From positions 19,027-83,026 of the forward strand of contig BQKZ01001934.1 of NCBI GenBank assembly GCA_036244855.1: DNA of 64,000 bases. The letters are read 5' to 3'. A program made the position numbers and the translations under genes. This document shows, piece by piece, positions 56,801 to 64,000 of the stretch. How positions within the stretch are numbered: position 1 is the stretch's first letter; every line of letters starts with the position of its first letter. The notes beneath the pieces are model-generated. The model did not search any database. It saw only the letters and a program-made list of their open reading frames with translations, and had not been told where the DNA came from. Source of the stretch: Temnopleurus reevesii. Its lineage: Eukaryota; Echinodermata; Echinoidea; Temnopleuroida; Temnopleuridae.

Positions 56801-59800
56801 CAGCTTAGCCAGAGTTGACTATATATTAAGACCAAGGGAATGAAGCTCATTATCTATCCAACCCCAGGCCACTCATATTTCAATACTTTATATACTTTTA
56901 AAACTTTTTATACTAACTAAGGCACTATTGTCTGAGATCACCACAATGTTCATATGGAATAGAATTTTGACATGAACGATGGTATGTTTTTTGCTCTTCC
57001 CCATAAATTGAGATCTATTATGTTTATAGGGAAATCTTGAAACGTTTCATAATTAAGGATTTGAGCATGTTATGCAATCAAAACAAGATCAAGCATAAGA
57101 CATAAAATAATCATGGAAAAAAGAAAAATACCTATGAACTTTCTCTTTTCCCTCCCTATCCAAGGCTGCTGATGGCTTTCTCTTTGTGACATCATGTGAG
57201 AGTGGGCGGATCATCTACGTCTCAGACTCCGTCACGCCGGTACTTAACCAACCTCAGGTAAACAATTTGTAGTTCTTTGACCTTTCTTTTTAATCCTGAT
57301 TGGTGTTTCACAATGTTTTTGAAGCCATTCATAAATATGTGAACGGCTTGGAGAACCATTGACGTCGTTATTATTGAAAAGTATCTTGTACAGTATTAAG
57401 AGAGTAGATAATGACAAATGAATATTTGGGTATGAATGATTTGCCAAATATTGTGTATGAATTTTTTTCTTTAATTTCTACTAAATTGTGATAGTGAATC
57501 GAATATAAATTGTTACTTTTCAAGAAGGTTTTGTATACCCATGTAGGGGGTATGGCATTCACAATTTATAGAATTGCCCATTTGTTCTGTCTTAGTCATT
57601 GTTAAATTGTTTTCTTGATTATTTGACAATAATGGAGGCTCGATCTCTTTCCTATTCCATATCGATCATGCAGATTAAGTTCAAGAGCAACTATCCACTC
57701 TGGAACCATTAAAGCCCATGTATAATTTTGGTAAAGATTAAAGAAATGTGAATTTTGGGGATATATACCATGACATATAGTTTCTATACACATTTCAAGA
57801 TCATAGCATATTTTTCTACGAGCGAATTCTTTTGAAAATTTGAATTTGACCGTTAAATCGTATTTAGCGCCCTCTCTTGGTTATAACAATATTTTGCTTC
57901 TTATCGGGCATATAGAAAATTATTTCCAAGATTTTATTAAAGCATGCTAAAAAGGAATACATAAAGAATAAATTCTGAAATTTTTATCCAATTCTGTTCA
58001 TGAGAAGCCATCCTTTATCAAGAAAGAAAATATTGAATTAGCGTCGGGGGCTACGACGCTAAAATATTTTCCACACTTTAGGTTATAACTTTTCCAAAAC
58101 TTGTTAATTTTTCGTACAATCTTTTGTACAACATGTTCATGATATCATGTTTCTTTTTAAGCAGATTTGAAGACAAAATTTGGCGATAAAAATATTCGCT
58201 TTTACCAAAATTATACTTGGGCTTTAAACATGGATTGTGTCCTGTTGTAGTCAGTGTTTTTTTTTTAAATTTCATGTTAATATTTTTGAATTGATACAGA
58301 ATGATTGGATAGGCGGGTCTATCTATGATCTTGTACATACCGATGATGCTGACAAGAACAGCTCTCCACATCAGAACCACACAACAGTGGTCGTATTCTG
58401 GACCTCAACAGGTTGTTATTGTTATGTTGTTATTGGTGTCTATTTACGTTGTTTATATTTTCACTATCAACAAAATGACTGGATTATAGGGTCCATGTAC
58501 GTCTTAGTCCATACCGATGATGCTGTCAAGGTTCGACAGCAGCTCTGTACTTCAGAATCCCACAACAGTGTTCTTAGCCTATTGCTATTTTTGTTGTCAT
58601 TCTTGTTATTTTATGTTTTTTGTTTATATTTTCACTGTGCATAGAATGATTGAATCGGAGGGCCTATCTATGACCTAGTCCATACCGATGATGTTGACAA
58701 GAACAGCTCTCCACATCAGAACCACACAACAGTGGTCGTATTCTGGACCTCAACAGGTTGTTATTGTTATGTTGTTATTGGTGTCTATTTACGTTGTTTA
58801 TAATTTCACTATCCACAAAATGACTGGATTATAGGGTCCACCTACATGTATGTCTTAGTCCATACCGATGATGCTGTCAAGGTTCGACAGCAGCTCTGTA
58901 CTTCAGAATCCCACAACAGTGTTCTTAGCCTATTGCTATTTTTGTTGTCATTCTTGTTATGTCATGTTTTTTGTTCATATTTTCACTGTGTACAGAATGA
59001 CTGGATAGGAGGGTCTATCTACGACCTAGTTCATACCGATGATGCCGACAAGGTTCGAGAGCAGCTCTCCACATCAGAACCGCACAACAGTGGTCGTATC
59101 CTTGATCTCAAGAGTGAGTTCTGGCATCTCTTTTTCGCTGTAGCCTTGCATCCATAAGCTGTCATATAGACAAGCCTCTCAGCCATCATTTTGTAGGGAA
59201 ATATTTGTTATCATTTCAATCTCAGTTGTATGCAGGATTTTCTTTATTTTTCATGAAAATGAAAAATGAATGCAAAAATAAAGAAATAAAATCACTGTAC
59301 ATGTCATTAGGATTATTTTTACTTCCCTTTTTAAGTAGTTTGTAATTGTCAGTCCGAAAGGGTTTGGTGTCCCTTCAAATAATTTATTTGATATGGGATT
59401 CTAGTGTAATCCTGTACACCCAAATCACCAAGTTTCTTCAAATAAATTTACATGATTTAATTTAAATTAGACATAAAATAAAAAAAATTAGTTACCAATT
59501 CACAAATGGCCTCTTTGTGTTGTGATAGTTCTGAGATATCTATTCTATGAAATAGAAGTGTTAAACTTAAAATGTAGTCAGGTATTGAAGAATTGTTGTT
59601 AAAAATACCAACATAAAATAATGTCAATAATACTCAATTTTGATTAAGATTTCAGTGGGCTATAAATATTCTATATTCTTAAGTGATTATAAAAGAAAAC
59701 AAAATGTTTTGATTTTGATTTGTTTCAATTTTACAGCTGGGACAGTGAAGAAGGAAGGACATCAATGTAAGTATTTAATGTTTATGTCACTGAAACTTAT

Positions 59801-62800
59801 TCTAATTTTCTGCTTATATTTTGTGTTGATAACTATTGTGTTTGATTTGTCCGTTGATTTTGTCCATTCATTTTATTCATATTGAATTGCTTATAAAAAT
59901 CATAATTGAAATCTGTGATTGATTGAGCCATCAACCTTTTTATGGCATCCTTTTAAATATCAGCTACTTAAATCTATAAAATGCTCCTAGCCCCCCCTTT
60001 TTTTTTTTGCAATAAGATGAATAAAAGAAACTTGCGTATCTCTCATGGAAATTATTCATGTATAAGTACTCTTCCTGTAAATATAAATGTGTAAATATGA
60101 CCTGATTCATTTTATGTAGCTTCAATGAGATTCTGCATGGGATCAAGACGCGGCTTCATCTGCCGGATGAAATATGGCAATGCCCAGGTGGACCCAATGA
60201 CGATGAGCCGCTTCTGCCATCTAAGGAACAGGAGTAGTCTCGGCTCGCCCAAGGATACAGAGCAGTATGCAGTGGTTCATTGTACAGGTTAAATCAAGAA
60301 CTGGCCTCCATCAGCAGGTAAACAATCATTTAGAATGTATTCAGGTTGTAATGATGTAGAATGCATTCAGGTTGCAATCATTTAGAATGTATCTAGTTTG
60401 TAATCATATGTAAGAGACAGATGTAGTCTAGGTTCACCCATGGATACAGAGCAGTATGCTGTGGTTCATTGTACAGGTTACATCAAGAACTGGCCTCTAA
60501 CAGCTGATACGCAATCATTTAGAAGGTATTCAGGTTGGAATTATTTAAAATGTATCTAGTTTGCAATCATTTATAAGGATATGAGCAGTTTTTTTTATTG
60601 TTAAAGGACGCAGAGCTGTAAGTAATGGTTCACTGTACAGGCTATATCAAGAACTGGCCTCCATCAGCAGGTATGCAATAATTTAGAATGTAATCAAGTT
60701 ACAATCATTTAGTTGTATTCATGTTGCATTCATTTGGAATGTATTTAAGCTGCAATAGTTAAGAATGTATCTTCAACCACTTATGAAGAATACACATAGG
60801 AATAGTCTAGGATAACCAAGGGATGCTGAGCACTATGCTGTGATTCACTTTTACAGGTTACATCAAGAATAGGCCTCAATCAAAAGGTATGCAATCATTT
60901 AGCAGGTATGCATTAATTTAGGATGTATTCAGGTTACAATCATTTAGAATGTATCTAGTTAGTAATCATTTAGAAGCAGGTATGCAATCATTTAAAATGC
61001 ATTCAGGTTGCAATCATTTAGATTGTATATAGTTTACCATCAATTTTAATGTATAGAATCAGTCTTGGATTGCTAAAGTGAGCAGAATAAAACGATATGG
61101 TTCAAGGTACAGTTTACATCAAGAATTAGCACTATCAACAGGTTTGCAATTATTCTTAGGTTGCAATCATTTTGAATTTATCTTGTGTGCAATCATTATA
61201 AAGAACAAATTAGTCTAGGATCACCAAAGAATGCAAGAGTATTGTTCTGCAGCTCTCTGTACAAGCTACATCAAGGACTGGCCTCAGTCAGCAGGTACAA
61301 TATCATTTAGAGGATATTGCTAGAAATTTGCAATTCATCACAAGTTGCTGGTGATCGGCATGTTCAAATCAAAATTGATGTTCCATACAGATCAATTTAG
61401 AAGTACAGAGCTTCAGCAAATGAAAACGCATGCGTCAGCTGATATAACTTGAATTCAATCATGCAGAATGAGAATGTACAATCAAACCTGTCTATAAACG
61501 CCACCCAAAATAAACAGAAACATTTTCAACCGTACACATGTAACCTCCATACACAGCATCTAGAACACACATTTTCACCCGGAAGGAACCAATCACTAGA
61601 GACAGGTGATTGCTCAGACAGGTTTGACTGTATCTTGAATTATTTAATGCCCAATCAGACTATAACTTAAATGTGCTTATTTTTTAACATGAATGGCTGT
61701 ATTTGATATGAATTTGAATAGAATCATGCATAATATTACACTTTGTACATCTCTCTCTCTCTCTCTCTTCTCCCTCTCTCTCTCTCTCTACTCTTTTCTC
61801 CCCTCTCTCCTGTCATGACTGTGTTTCTTTCCTGTCTTTTCTATTACCTATTTTTTCTTTCCGCTGCCCCCCCCCCCCTCTTCTCTTCTTTCTTTCTTCT
61901 GTATGATACTCTGGCATTATTACGTCAGAGCTTTCCCATGCACTGGCGCACTCCATCTTGTTTTGGTTTGACGCTTCAATAAATTTGTCATTCTTGACAA
62001 ATGCGTATGGCCGAAATATGGAACTTTCACTTTTTTCCAACGGTTGTATTATTTTTCTACCCTTCTTTCTCTCCTAACAGGTATGGTTCCAGTGATGGAG
62101 CAGCAGGAAGGAGACTCCGAAGGTCAAAGTTCAAACCATTACTGCCTTGTAGCCATTGGCCGCCTGCAGGTCACCAGTACGCCAAACTGTGCTGATCTGG
62201 GTGGGGCTGGCACGCCTAATGAATTCATCTCCCGACATAGCATTGATGGCAAGTTCACATTCGTGGATCAGAGGTATGTGTGCGCACATGGTTGAAGTCA
62301 TCATGGGTTTGAACAATATTTATTAAATGTAATTGCATTCTTCTTATTGGAGGAATATTGATTGTTTGAAATAGTTTTCTGAGCTGAAGAATGCCGTACA
62401 TGGAAGTAATTGTGAATTCATGTCCTGGCATAGCATGGTTTGTGAATAAGAAGTAAGTGATTTTACTTGGCCAAAGTCATACTGGGTTGGAGTTGTAGTC
62501 ATTTCATAGCATTACACCAAGGTTACAAACCTTATTTTGTAAGTAAGTTTATTCTTTATTTAAAAAATCACATCTACAGATGATCACAGCTGGCCTTAAA
62601 CCTCAGTCACCTAGAAGGCTGTATTCAACACAACTCAGCAGGAATTTTAGTCCAGTTGGGTCCTCTGGGAGGTGTTTCACCAAGATAAGAAAGACTTTAC
62701 GCATGACTTTAAGTTCGACTTGTATCAGTTCTTGCGCTGAATGCGCTTGATAGTGTGAACCATTACGCACTAGAAGGGATACCAGTCAAACTTTAAGTTG

Positions 62801-63341
62801 TTCTTAAAGTCTTTCTTATCTTGGTAAAACATCTCCCTTGTCTGGGTTATGCACCCCTCTTTGTTCAGTGAAGTTTAATCAGGTTATTCAAGACTTAACT
62901 AGACAAAAAGGCATGTTGAATCATGTTTGATTAAAGCTTCTATGTGACTTGGGCTTTAAAAGGGCTATGAGTGATTATATTATATACAACAGAAAATAAT
63001 AGATCCAAATCTCCAACAAAGATTTACATAAACAAATTGATGCATATGAACAATGGGATGATATGTCAGGAAGTCCCCATATGTAGCAGTTCAAACATTC
63101 ATAGATATAGAATTACCCATAAGAATTTAAATCGTGTTCAGCAAAGTCCTATATGTGCTTGTTTTTTTTTGTTGCCAAAATTTATGGCATGAATGGTATG
63201 TCGATTGTGAATCAACGATTGTCATTAAATACAGAGTGACTGGTGTACTTGGATATCAACCTCAAGAACTGCTCGGGAAGTCTAGTTTTGAGTTCTATCA
63301 TCATGAAGACCAAAGCCATCTCAAAGACAGCTTTGATCAAG
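41746..63341 (+). CDS. ARNT: ARNT, bHLH-PAS dimerisation partner (partial, ten coding exons)
   Basis: The encoded protein is a class II bHLH-PAS factor that pairs in the nucleus with AhR, HIF-alpha or SIM/Trh-type partners and binds E-box-like sites. Exons: 41746-41806, 48536-48583, 53897-54054, 56249-56328, 57165-57257, 58996-59113, 59737-59766, 60120-60317, 62081-62273 and 63235-63341, all with GT-AG ends and compatible phases. Order: Gln/Pro stretch and basic KRK, acidic linker, bHLH ([14 protein letters not shown]), PAS-A, linker, start of PAS-B ([26 protein letters not shown]). The sequence is close to vertebrate ARNT throughout. The initiator exon was not found (an ATG exists at 41757) and the C-terminal half is beyond the window. 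In exon 60120-60317 an in-frame TAA at 60290 breaks the model unless splicing avoids it. Several exons have decayed tandem copies. Whether this locus makes full-length protein is uncertain. Confidence 0.93.
41969..42517. repeat. MITE-like element in ARNT intron A-B
   Basis: AAAGAAGAGTCTACCCAAAA-ATAATAATTTTTT at the left and its inverted complement AAATATTATTTTTGGGTAGC..CTCTCCTTTT at the right are about 35-bp ends roughly 550 bp apart. Inside, TGACATCACGGGTGCACATG and TGTGCACCTATGACGTCATC are also inverted, so the fold extends inward. Confidence 0.7.
42518..44594. other. ARNT intron A-B, AT-rich part
   Basis: No exon is supported. It includes a stretch of GGGGAGCT words in both orientations (about 42915-43080) that can form weak hairpins. 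Confidence 0.4.
44595..45003 (+). repeat. 400-bp purine-only (GA-rich) tract
   Basis: Almost every base on the plus strand is G or A, with recurring GAGAGATGGGGAG and GAAAGAGAAGGAG words. The Ser/Leu/Phe-rich minus-strand frames of up to 217 codons are products of this composition and not genes. Confidence 0.92.
45004..48204. other. ARNT intron A-B, no exon supported
   Basis: AT-rich intron. A pyrimidine-rich run lies at 46830-46965. Near 46975-47115 there is a short GC-richer block (GGGAAGCGCTACCCCCATAG..) of unknown origin with a 96-codon frame that shows no domain. Confidence 0.4.
48205..48332 (+). repeat. Retroposon 3' end with (AAATA)n tail
   Basis: The sequence CAGGGCTCCCAAGTAAAGCA..GACAGGGTTACCCTGTATCA ends in ACTGCATAAATAAATAAATAAA. 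It contains the hairpin CAGGGTTACCCTG next to the tail, typical of LINE/SINE 3' ends. Confidence 0.5.
48536..48583 (+). CDS. ARNT: ARNT exon B (acidic linker)
   Basis: A 48-base exon with acceptor CAACCCAG and donor GTTAGT. It completes the Gly codon of exon A and encodes [15 protein letters not shown], the acidic stretch that precedes the basic region, and ends with two bases of an Arg codon. Confidence 0.88.
48584..49440. other. ARNT intron B-C, left part
   Basis: No exon is supported. A G run lies at 48922-48931. Confidence 0.35.
49441..49972 (+). repeat. 533-bp dispersed element, copy 2
   Basis: A near-identical copy of 37346-37878 in the same orientation, inside ARNT intron B-C. It starts AGTATGATGGAAGTCTATAA and ends GCCTTTATATGAGCGGACC. 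The differences are scattered single bases and 1-3 base indels. Confidence 0.92.
49973..50696. other. ARNT intron B-C
   Basis: Around 50320-50395 there is a B-box-like word (GGGTTCAATTCATACTCG) after GTTGGTCCTGTGGC, possibly a tRNA-derived SINE head. No exon is supported. Confidence 0.35.
50697..50985. repeat. Foldback element with about 120-bp arms
   Basis: AATGGGAACTTCACCCAGAC.. and its inverted complement ..TGTCTGGCTGAATTTCCCCTT pair along most of the element (for example AATCTGTGAAAATTTGAGCA and TGCTCAAATTTTCACAGATT). Remnants of the same family are near 14480-14585, 16425-16535, 55665-55790 and 56100-56215. Confidence 0.9.
50986..51814. other. ARNT intron B-C
   Basis: AT-rich, no exon supported. 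Confidence 0.35.
51815..51990 (+). repeat. SINE fragment
   Basis: GTGAATGGGTACCGGCAGGA and GGCCGGGTAATAATATTAGA match the core of the SINE at 29283-29591. The fragment begins at a single N (51829) and continues into an ATT-rich tail near 51965-51985. Confidence 0.6.
51991..52418. other. ARNT intron B-C
   Basis: No exon or repeat is supported. Confidence 0.35.
52419..53488. repeat. Hairpin-bounded element with four to five 160-bp internal repeats
   Basis: Both ends carry the same palindrome, GCCTCCGCCACC-GTAA-GGTGGTGCCGGAGGC at 52421-52451 and a close copy at 53453-53483, in direct orientation. After the left hairpin come CCGTCCGTGCGT repeats, then units starting near 52562, 52723, 52884 and 53042 plus a degraded fifth near 53187. 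Each unit contains AATAAGTTCAGAAC, TTTTGACCAAACTTGGCTCA and GGTCAAAGGTCAAAGGTCAC. No long reading frame is present. I recall similar repeats from many marine invertebrates, but they could not be searched. Confidence 0.85.
53897..54054 (+). CDS. ARNT: ARNT exon C (bHLH)
   Basis: Acceptor TCAATTGCAG, donor GTATTC. It encodes the basic region [18 protein letters not shown], helix 1 with [17 protein letters not shown], and helix 2 [17 protein letters not shown]. The basic-region residues H, E and R that read the E-box half-site are all kept. It is essentially the same as vertebrate ARNT in this region. Confidence 0.97.
54119..54256. repeat. Foldback element 65 bp after the bHLH exon
   Basis: ATATGGACTAGCCTTGAGGG.. 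..GGCAATA and its inverted complement ..GGGCAATATACGATTCTAC.. ..GATAGTCCATAT make arms of about 60 bp. An AAT microsatellite (54092-54115) abuts the left end and ATTATTA the right end. Confidence 0.9.
54257..56248. other. ARNT intron C-D
   Basis: No exon is supported. Two degraded pieces of the 50697-type foldback family are near 55665-55790 and 56100-56215, the second just before exon D. Confidence 0.4.
56249..56328 (+). CDS. ARNT: ARNT exon D
   Basis: Acceptor TTTTTACAG, donor GTAAGG. It encodes the bHLH-PAS linker [14 protein letters not shown] and the PAS-A entry helix [12 protein letters not shown]. It joins exon C in phase 1 and exits in phase 0. Confidence 0.95.
57165..57257 (+). CDS. 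ARNT: ARNT exon E (PAS-A start)
   Basis: Acceptor CTATCCAAG, donor GTAAAC, exactly 31 codons in phase 0. It encodes [20 protein letters not shown] and [11 protein letters not shown], the first beta strands of PAS-A. Confidence 0.96.
57709..58227. repeat. 520-bp element with TTAAAGCCCATGTATAATTT ends
   Basis: The 28-bp ends (TTAAAGCCC..TTTTGGTAAAG and CTTTTACCAAAATTATACTT..GGGCTTTAA) are inverted complements. The interior is the same as in 33220-33739, with a fragment at 4080-4330. It lies in the ARNT intron directly before the duplicated PAS-A exons. It is non-coding. Confidence 0.92.
58300..58995 (+). repeat. Four decayed tandem copies of the PAS-A exon
   Basis: Copies start at 58300, 58474, 58645 and 58819, each 171-177 bp apart, followed by the intact exon at 58996. 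Copies 1 and 3 (type A) resemble the intact exon but lack 7 bases after GACAAG, which shifts the frame; copy 3 also has TGA for the Trp codon. Copies 2 and 4 (type B) keep the frame through VRQQL..SESHNS but lack an AG acceptor and diverge before the donor. The order is A-B-A-B-A with a 345-bp super-unit, and copies 1-2 and 3-4 are nearly identical including the intron parts. Confidence 0.9.
58996..59113 (+). CDS. ARNT: ARNT exon F (PAS-A, intact copy)
   Basis: Acceptor TGTACAG, donor GTGAGT, 118 bases. It encodes [20 protein letters not shown] and [19 protein letters not shown], the PAS-A helical segment and following strand. It exits in phase 1. It is the only one of the five local copies with both splice sites and an open frame of the right phase. 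Confidence 0.95.
59114..59736. other. ARNT intron F-G
   Basis: No exon or distinct repeat is supported. Confidence 0.4.
59737..59766 (+). CDS. ARNT: ARNT exon G (30-nt microexon)
   Basis: Acceptor AATTTTACAG, donor GTAAGT. It encodes [10 protein letters not shown] with split codons at both ends (phase 1 on both sides), matching the family sequence between two PAS-A strands. Confidence 0.92.
60120..60317 (+). CDS. ARNT: ARNT exon H, full copy with in-frame TAA
   Basis: Acceptor TTTATGTAG, donor GTAAAC. It encodes [20 protein letters not shown] through [15 protein letters not shown] and would go on with IKNWPPSA, the end of PAS-A. The codon after HCTG is TAA (60290-60292), where the family has Tyr; the five downstream copies have TAC or TAT here. 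Immediately before the stop the sequence is ACAG|GTTAAA, a usable 5' splice site at 60287/60288 in phase 1, so the true exon may end at 60287. Otherwise this allele encodes a protein truncated at the end of PAS-A, or the base is an assembly error. Confidence 0.85.
60641..60670 (+). CDS. ARNT: Candidate ARNT microexon replacing the end of exon H
   Basis: The 30 bases between CACTGTACAG and GTATGC encode (G)YIKNWPPSA with phase 1 at both ends. Joined to a donor at 60287/60288 and to exon I at 62081 they give the family sequence [14 protein letters not shown] without the stop. A T-rich tract lies 40-50 bases upstream of the acceptor. This is a hypothesis from the sequence. The alternative is that exon H is simply mutated and this is a dead duplicate. 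The copy at 60857-60886 (YIKNRPQSK) has the same phases and is a weaker second candidate. Confidence 0.35.
60857..60886 (+). CDS. ARNT: Second candidate replacement microexon
   Basis: Preceded by TTCACTTTTACAG, the best acceptor of the copy series, and followed by GTATGC. It encodes YIKNRPQSK in the required phase, replacing the conserved Trp by Arg and altering the end. It is less likely to be functional than 60641-60670. Confidence 0.2.
61295..62080. other. ARNT intron H-I
   Basis: It contains a CT-rich tract at 61750-61810 and a C run at 61868-61878. No exon is supported. Confidence 0.4.
62081..62273 (+). CDS. ARNT: ARNT exon I (PAS-A/PAS-B linker and PAS-B start)
   Basis: Acceptor CTCCTAACAG, donor GTATGT, 193 bases, phase 1 in and phase 2 out. 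It encodes [20 protein letters not shown], then [19 protein letters not shown] and [18 protein letters not shown], the start of PAS-B, which in ARNT proteins mediates partner and coactivator contacts. Confidence 0.96.
62274..62668. other. ARNT intron I-J, left part
   Basis: No feature is supported. Confidence 0.35.
62669..62836. repeat. Foldback element GGTGTTTCACCAAGATAAG
   Basis: GTTTCACCAAGATAAGAAAG.. and its inverted complement ..CTTTCTTATCTTGGTAAAAC make arms of about 50 bp, with TTACGCA words in both orientations inside. A diverged relative is near 12640-12790. Confidence 0.85.
62837..63234. other. ARNT intron I-J, right part
   Basis: No exon or distinct repeat is supported. Confidence 0.35.
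63235..63341 (+). CDS. ARNT: ARNT exon J (PAS-B)
   Basis: Acceptor TAAATACAG, donor GTAAGA, 107 bases, phase 2 in and phase 1 out. It encodes [20 protein letters not shown] and [15 protein letters not shown], the PAS-B helices with the family GYxPQELLG motif. The remaining PAS-B exons are beyond the window. Confidence 0.95.
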
Positions 63342-63486
63342 GTAAGATTTCTTGCTTTTATACTTTGTATTTATGTTGTCCTTGCTTTGTCACAAGTTGC
63401 CTCAAAAACGTCATGGAAGTCATGAGAATTCAGTTTTTCGATGAGTATCCAGTAATTATGAAATCAATTATAATATACAATTATTC

Positions 63487-63596
63487 ACGGCCGCCAGATG
63501 GTGCAGTGGGAACTATCTTTCCCGAAGTCACACCGAGAGGGCTATCATCCTGAGGGCGCAGCCCGAAGGATGATAGCCTCTCGATCGGCGTGACTG
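63487..63596. repeat. Hairpin element at a duplication border
   Basis: GTCACACCGAGAGGGCTATC.. and ..GATAGCCTCTCGATCGGCGT-GAC are inverted arms of about 30 bp around CTGAGGGCGCAGCCCGAAGG. It ends one base before the single N at 63597. Confidence 0.8.
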
Positions 63597-63597
63597 N

Positions 63598-63664
63598 GGG
63601 AAGTCTAGTTTTGAGTTCTATCAACATGAAGACCAAAGCCATCTCAAAGACAGCTTTGATCAAG
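63598..63664 (+). pseudogene. Partial duplicate of ARNT exon J
   Basis: Starting at GGGAAGTCTAGTTTTGAG, the last 67 bases of exon J are repeated with one change (CAT to CAA), followed by GTAAGA and about 120 bases of the same intron to about 63790. The 5' part and acceptor are missing. The N directly before it points to an assembly join of two alleles, one with the hairpin element and one without. Confidence 0.88.
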
Positions 63665-64000
63665 GTAAGATTTCTTGCTTTAATACTTTGTATTTATGTA
63701 GTCCTTGCTTTGTCACAAGTTGCCTCAAAAACGTCATGGAAGTCATGAGAATTCAGTTTTTCGATGAGTATCCAGAAATTATGAATCAATTACAGTAGTG
63801 AATATGAAAGGATTTAGGGATATTGCTAGAAATCAAGTTGTTATTCATGTGAAGGTTACATTAGATTGATATTATGCTTTGATTATTTTTCTCTATTATT
63901 GCCTTTTAGCTGTAAAATTGCTTTCCCAGACATACCGATTGGATTAAAAGAGTCAGGACTTAGTCCTGCTTCATATCAGCTATTTAAAGGGTTTTCCCCC
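63665..64000. other. ARNT intron, to window edge
   Basis: The first part duplicates the intron after exon J (63342-63470). The rest shows no exon. Confidence 0.5.

Larger units (their letters stand above)
60415..61294 (+). repeat. Five partial tandem copies of the exon H 3' part
   Basis: Copies of the GGATACAGAGCAGTATGC..GTTCATTGTACAGG..CAGCAGGTA block lie near 60415-60506, 60600-60670, 60800-60886, 61066-61141 and 61211-61294, separated by GCAATCATTTAGAATGTAT-type intron sequence, itself repeated many times. Copy 2 lacks a donor (GCTGATACG), copy 5 has a TAG, and copy 6 has a shifted acceptor. Copies 3 and 4 have both splice signals. Confidence 0.88.

Noticed and set aside
58237..59157. 135- and 103-codon frames around the PAS-A copies
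   Set aside because: They read through decayed exon copies into intron sequence. Only 58996-59113 is a valid exon.

Overview
This is a nuclear genomic window from an animal: genes are split by large GT-AG introns, AT-rich intergenic DNA is full of foldback (MITE-like) elements, tRNA-derived SINE pieces, trinucleotide microsatellites and two runs of N. The protein homologies (an ARNT-type bHLH-PAS gene, rhodopsin-like orphan receptors, a Ty3/gypsy element, a hAT fragment, a SWIM zinc-finger exon) and the style of the repeats fit an echinoderm, most likely a sea urchin. The species is an inference from memory of such genomes and could not be searched. Single isolated Ns (14477, 51829, 63597) and long homopolymers suggest a gap-filled draft assembly.

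Left part (1-10 kb, mobile DNA, nearly all on the minus strand): an apparently intact Ty3/gypsy Gag-Pol frame runs off the left edge, preceded by a leader, a tRNA-Leu-type primer binding site and a short putative LTR. Next come SINE and MITE pieces, a LINE ORF1 with one in-frame stop, a 20-copy array of a 38-bp repeat that appears to have grown out of the 3' end of a SWIM zinc-finger exon including its splice donor, and a 274-codon hAT-type C-terminal frame.

Middle part (10-41 kb): two orphan GPCR genes, one with two exons on the plus strand (16049-18493) and one intronless on the minus strand (29618-30673), sit in a sea of short inverted-repeat elements. Four copies of one 128-131 bp foldback element lie within 3.7 kb. 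A compact cluster of promoter-type motifs (two opposed octamers, CRE, E-box, CCAAT) lies at 26461-26558. No other gene could be supported.

Right part (41.7-64 kb): one gene dominates, an ARNT orthologue on the plus strand. Ten coding exons (acidic linker, bHLH, PAS-A, start of PAS-B) are joined in phase and the gene continues beyond the right edge; its upstream exon(s) were not found. Four of its exons are accompanied by local tandem copies: exon A (2 copies), the first PAS-A core exon (5 copies of two alternating types), the exon ending in the PAS-A G-beta region (one full plus five partial copies) and the PAS-B exon (2 copies, with an N at the join). The full-length copy of the third has an in-frame TAA exactly where the family has a Tyr codon; the stop lies just after a CAG|GT, and a downstream partial copy has splice sites that would restore the frame as a 30-nt microexon. 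This is the most interesting feature of the window.

The genes do not form a functional pathway. ARNT encodes the general dimerisation partner of class I bHLH-PAS factors, the GPCRs are orphan receptors, and the rest is transposon-derived.
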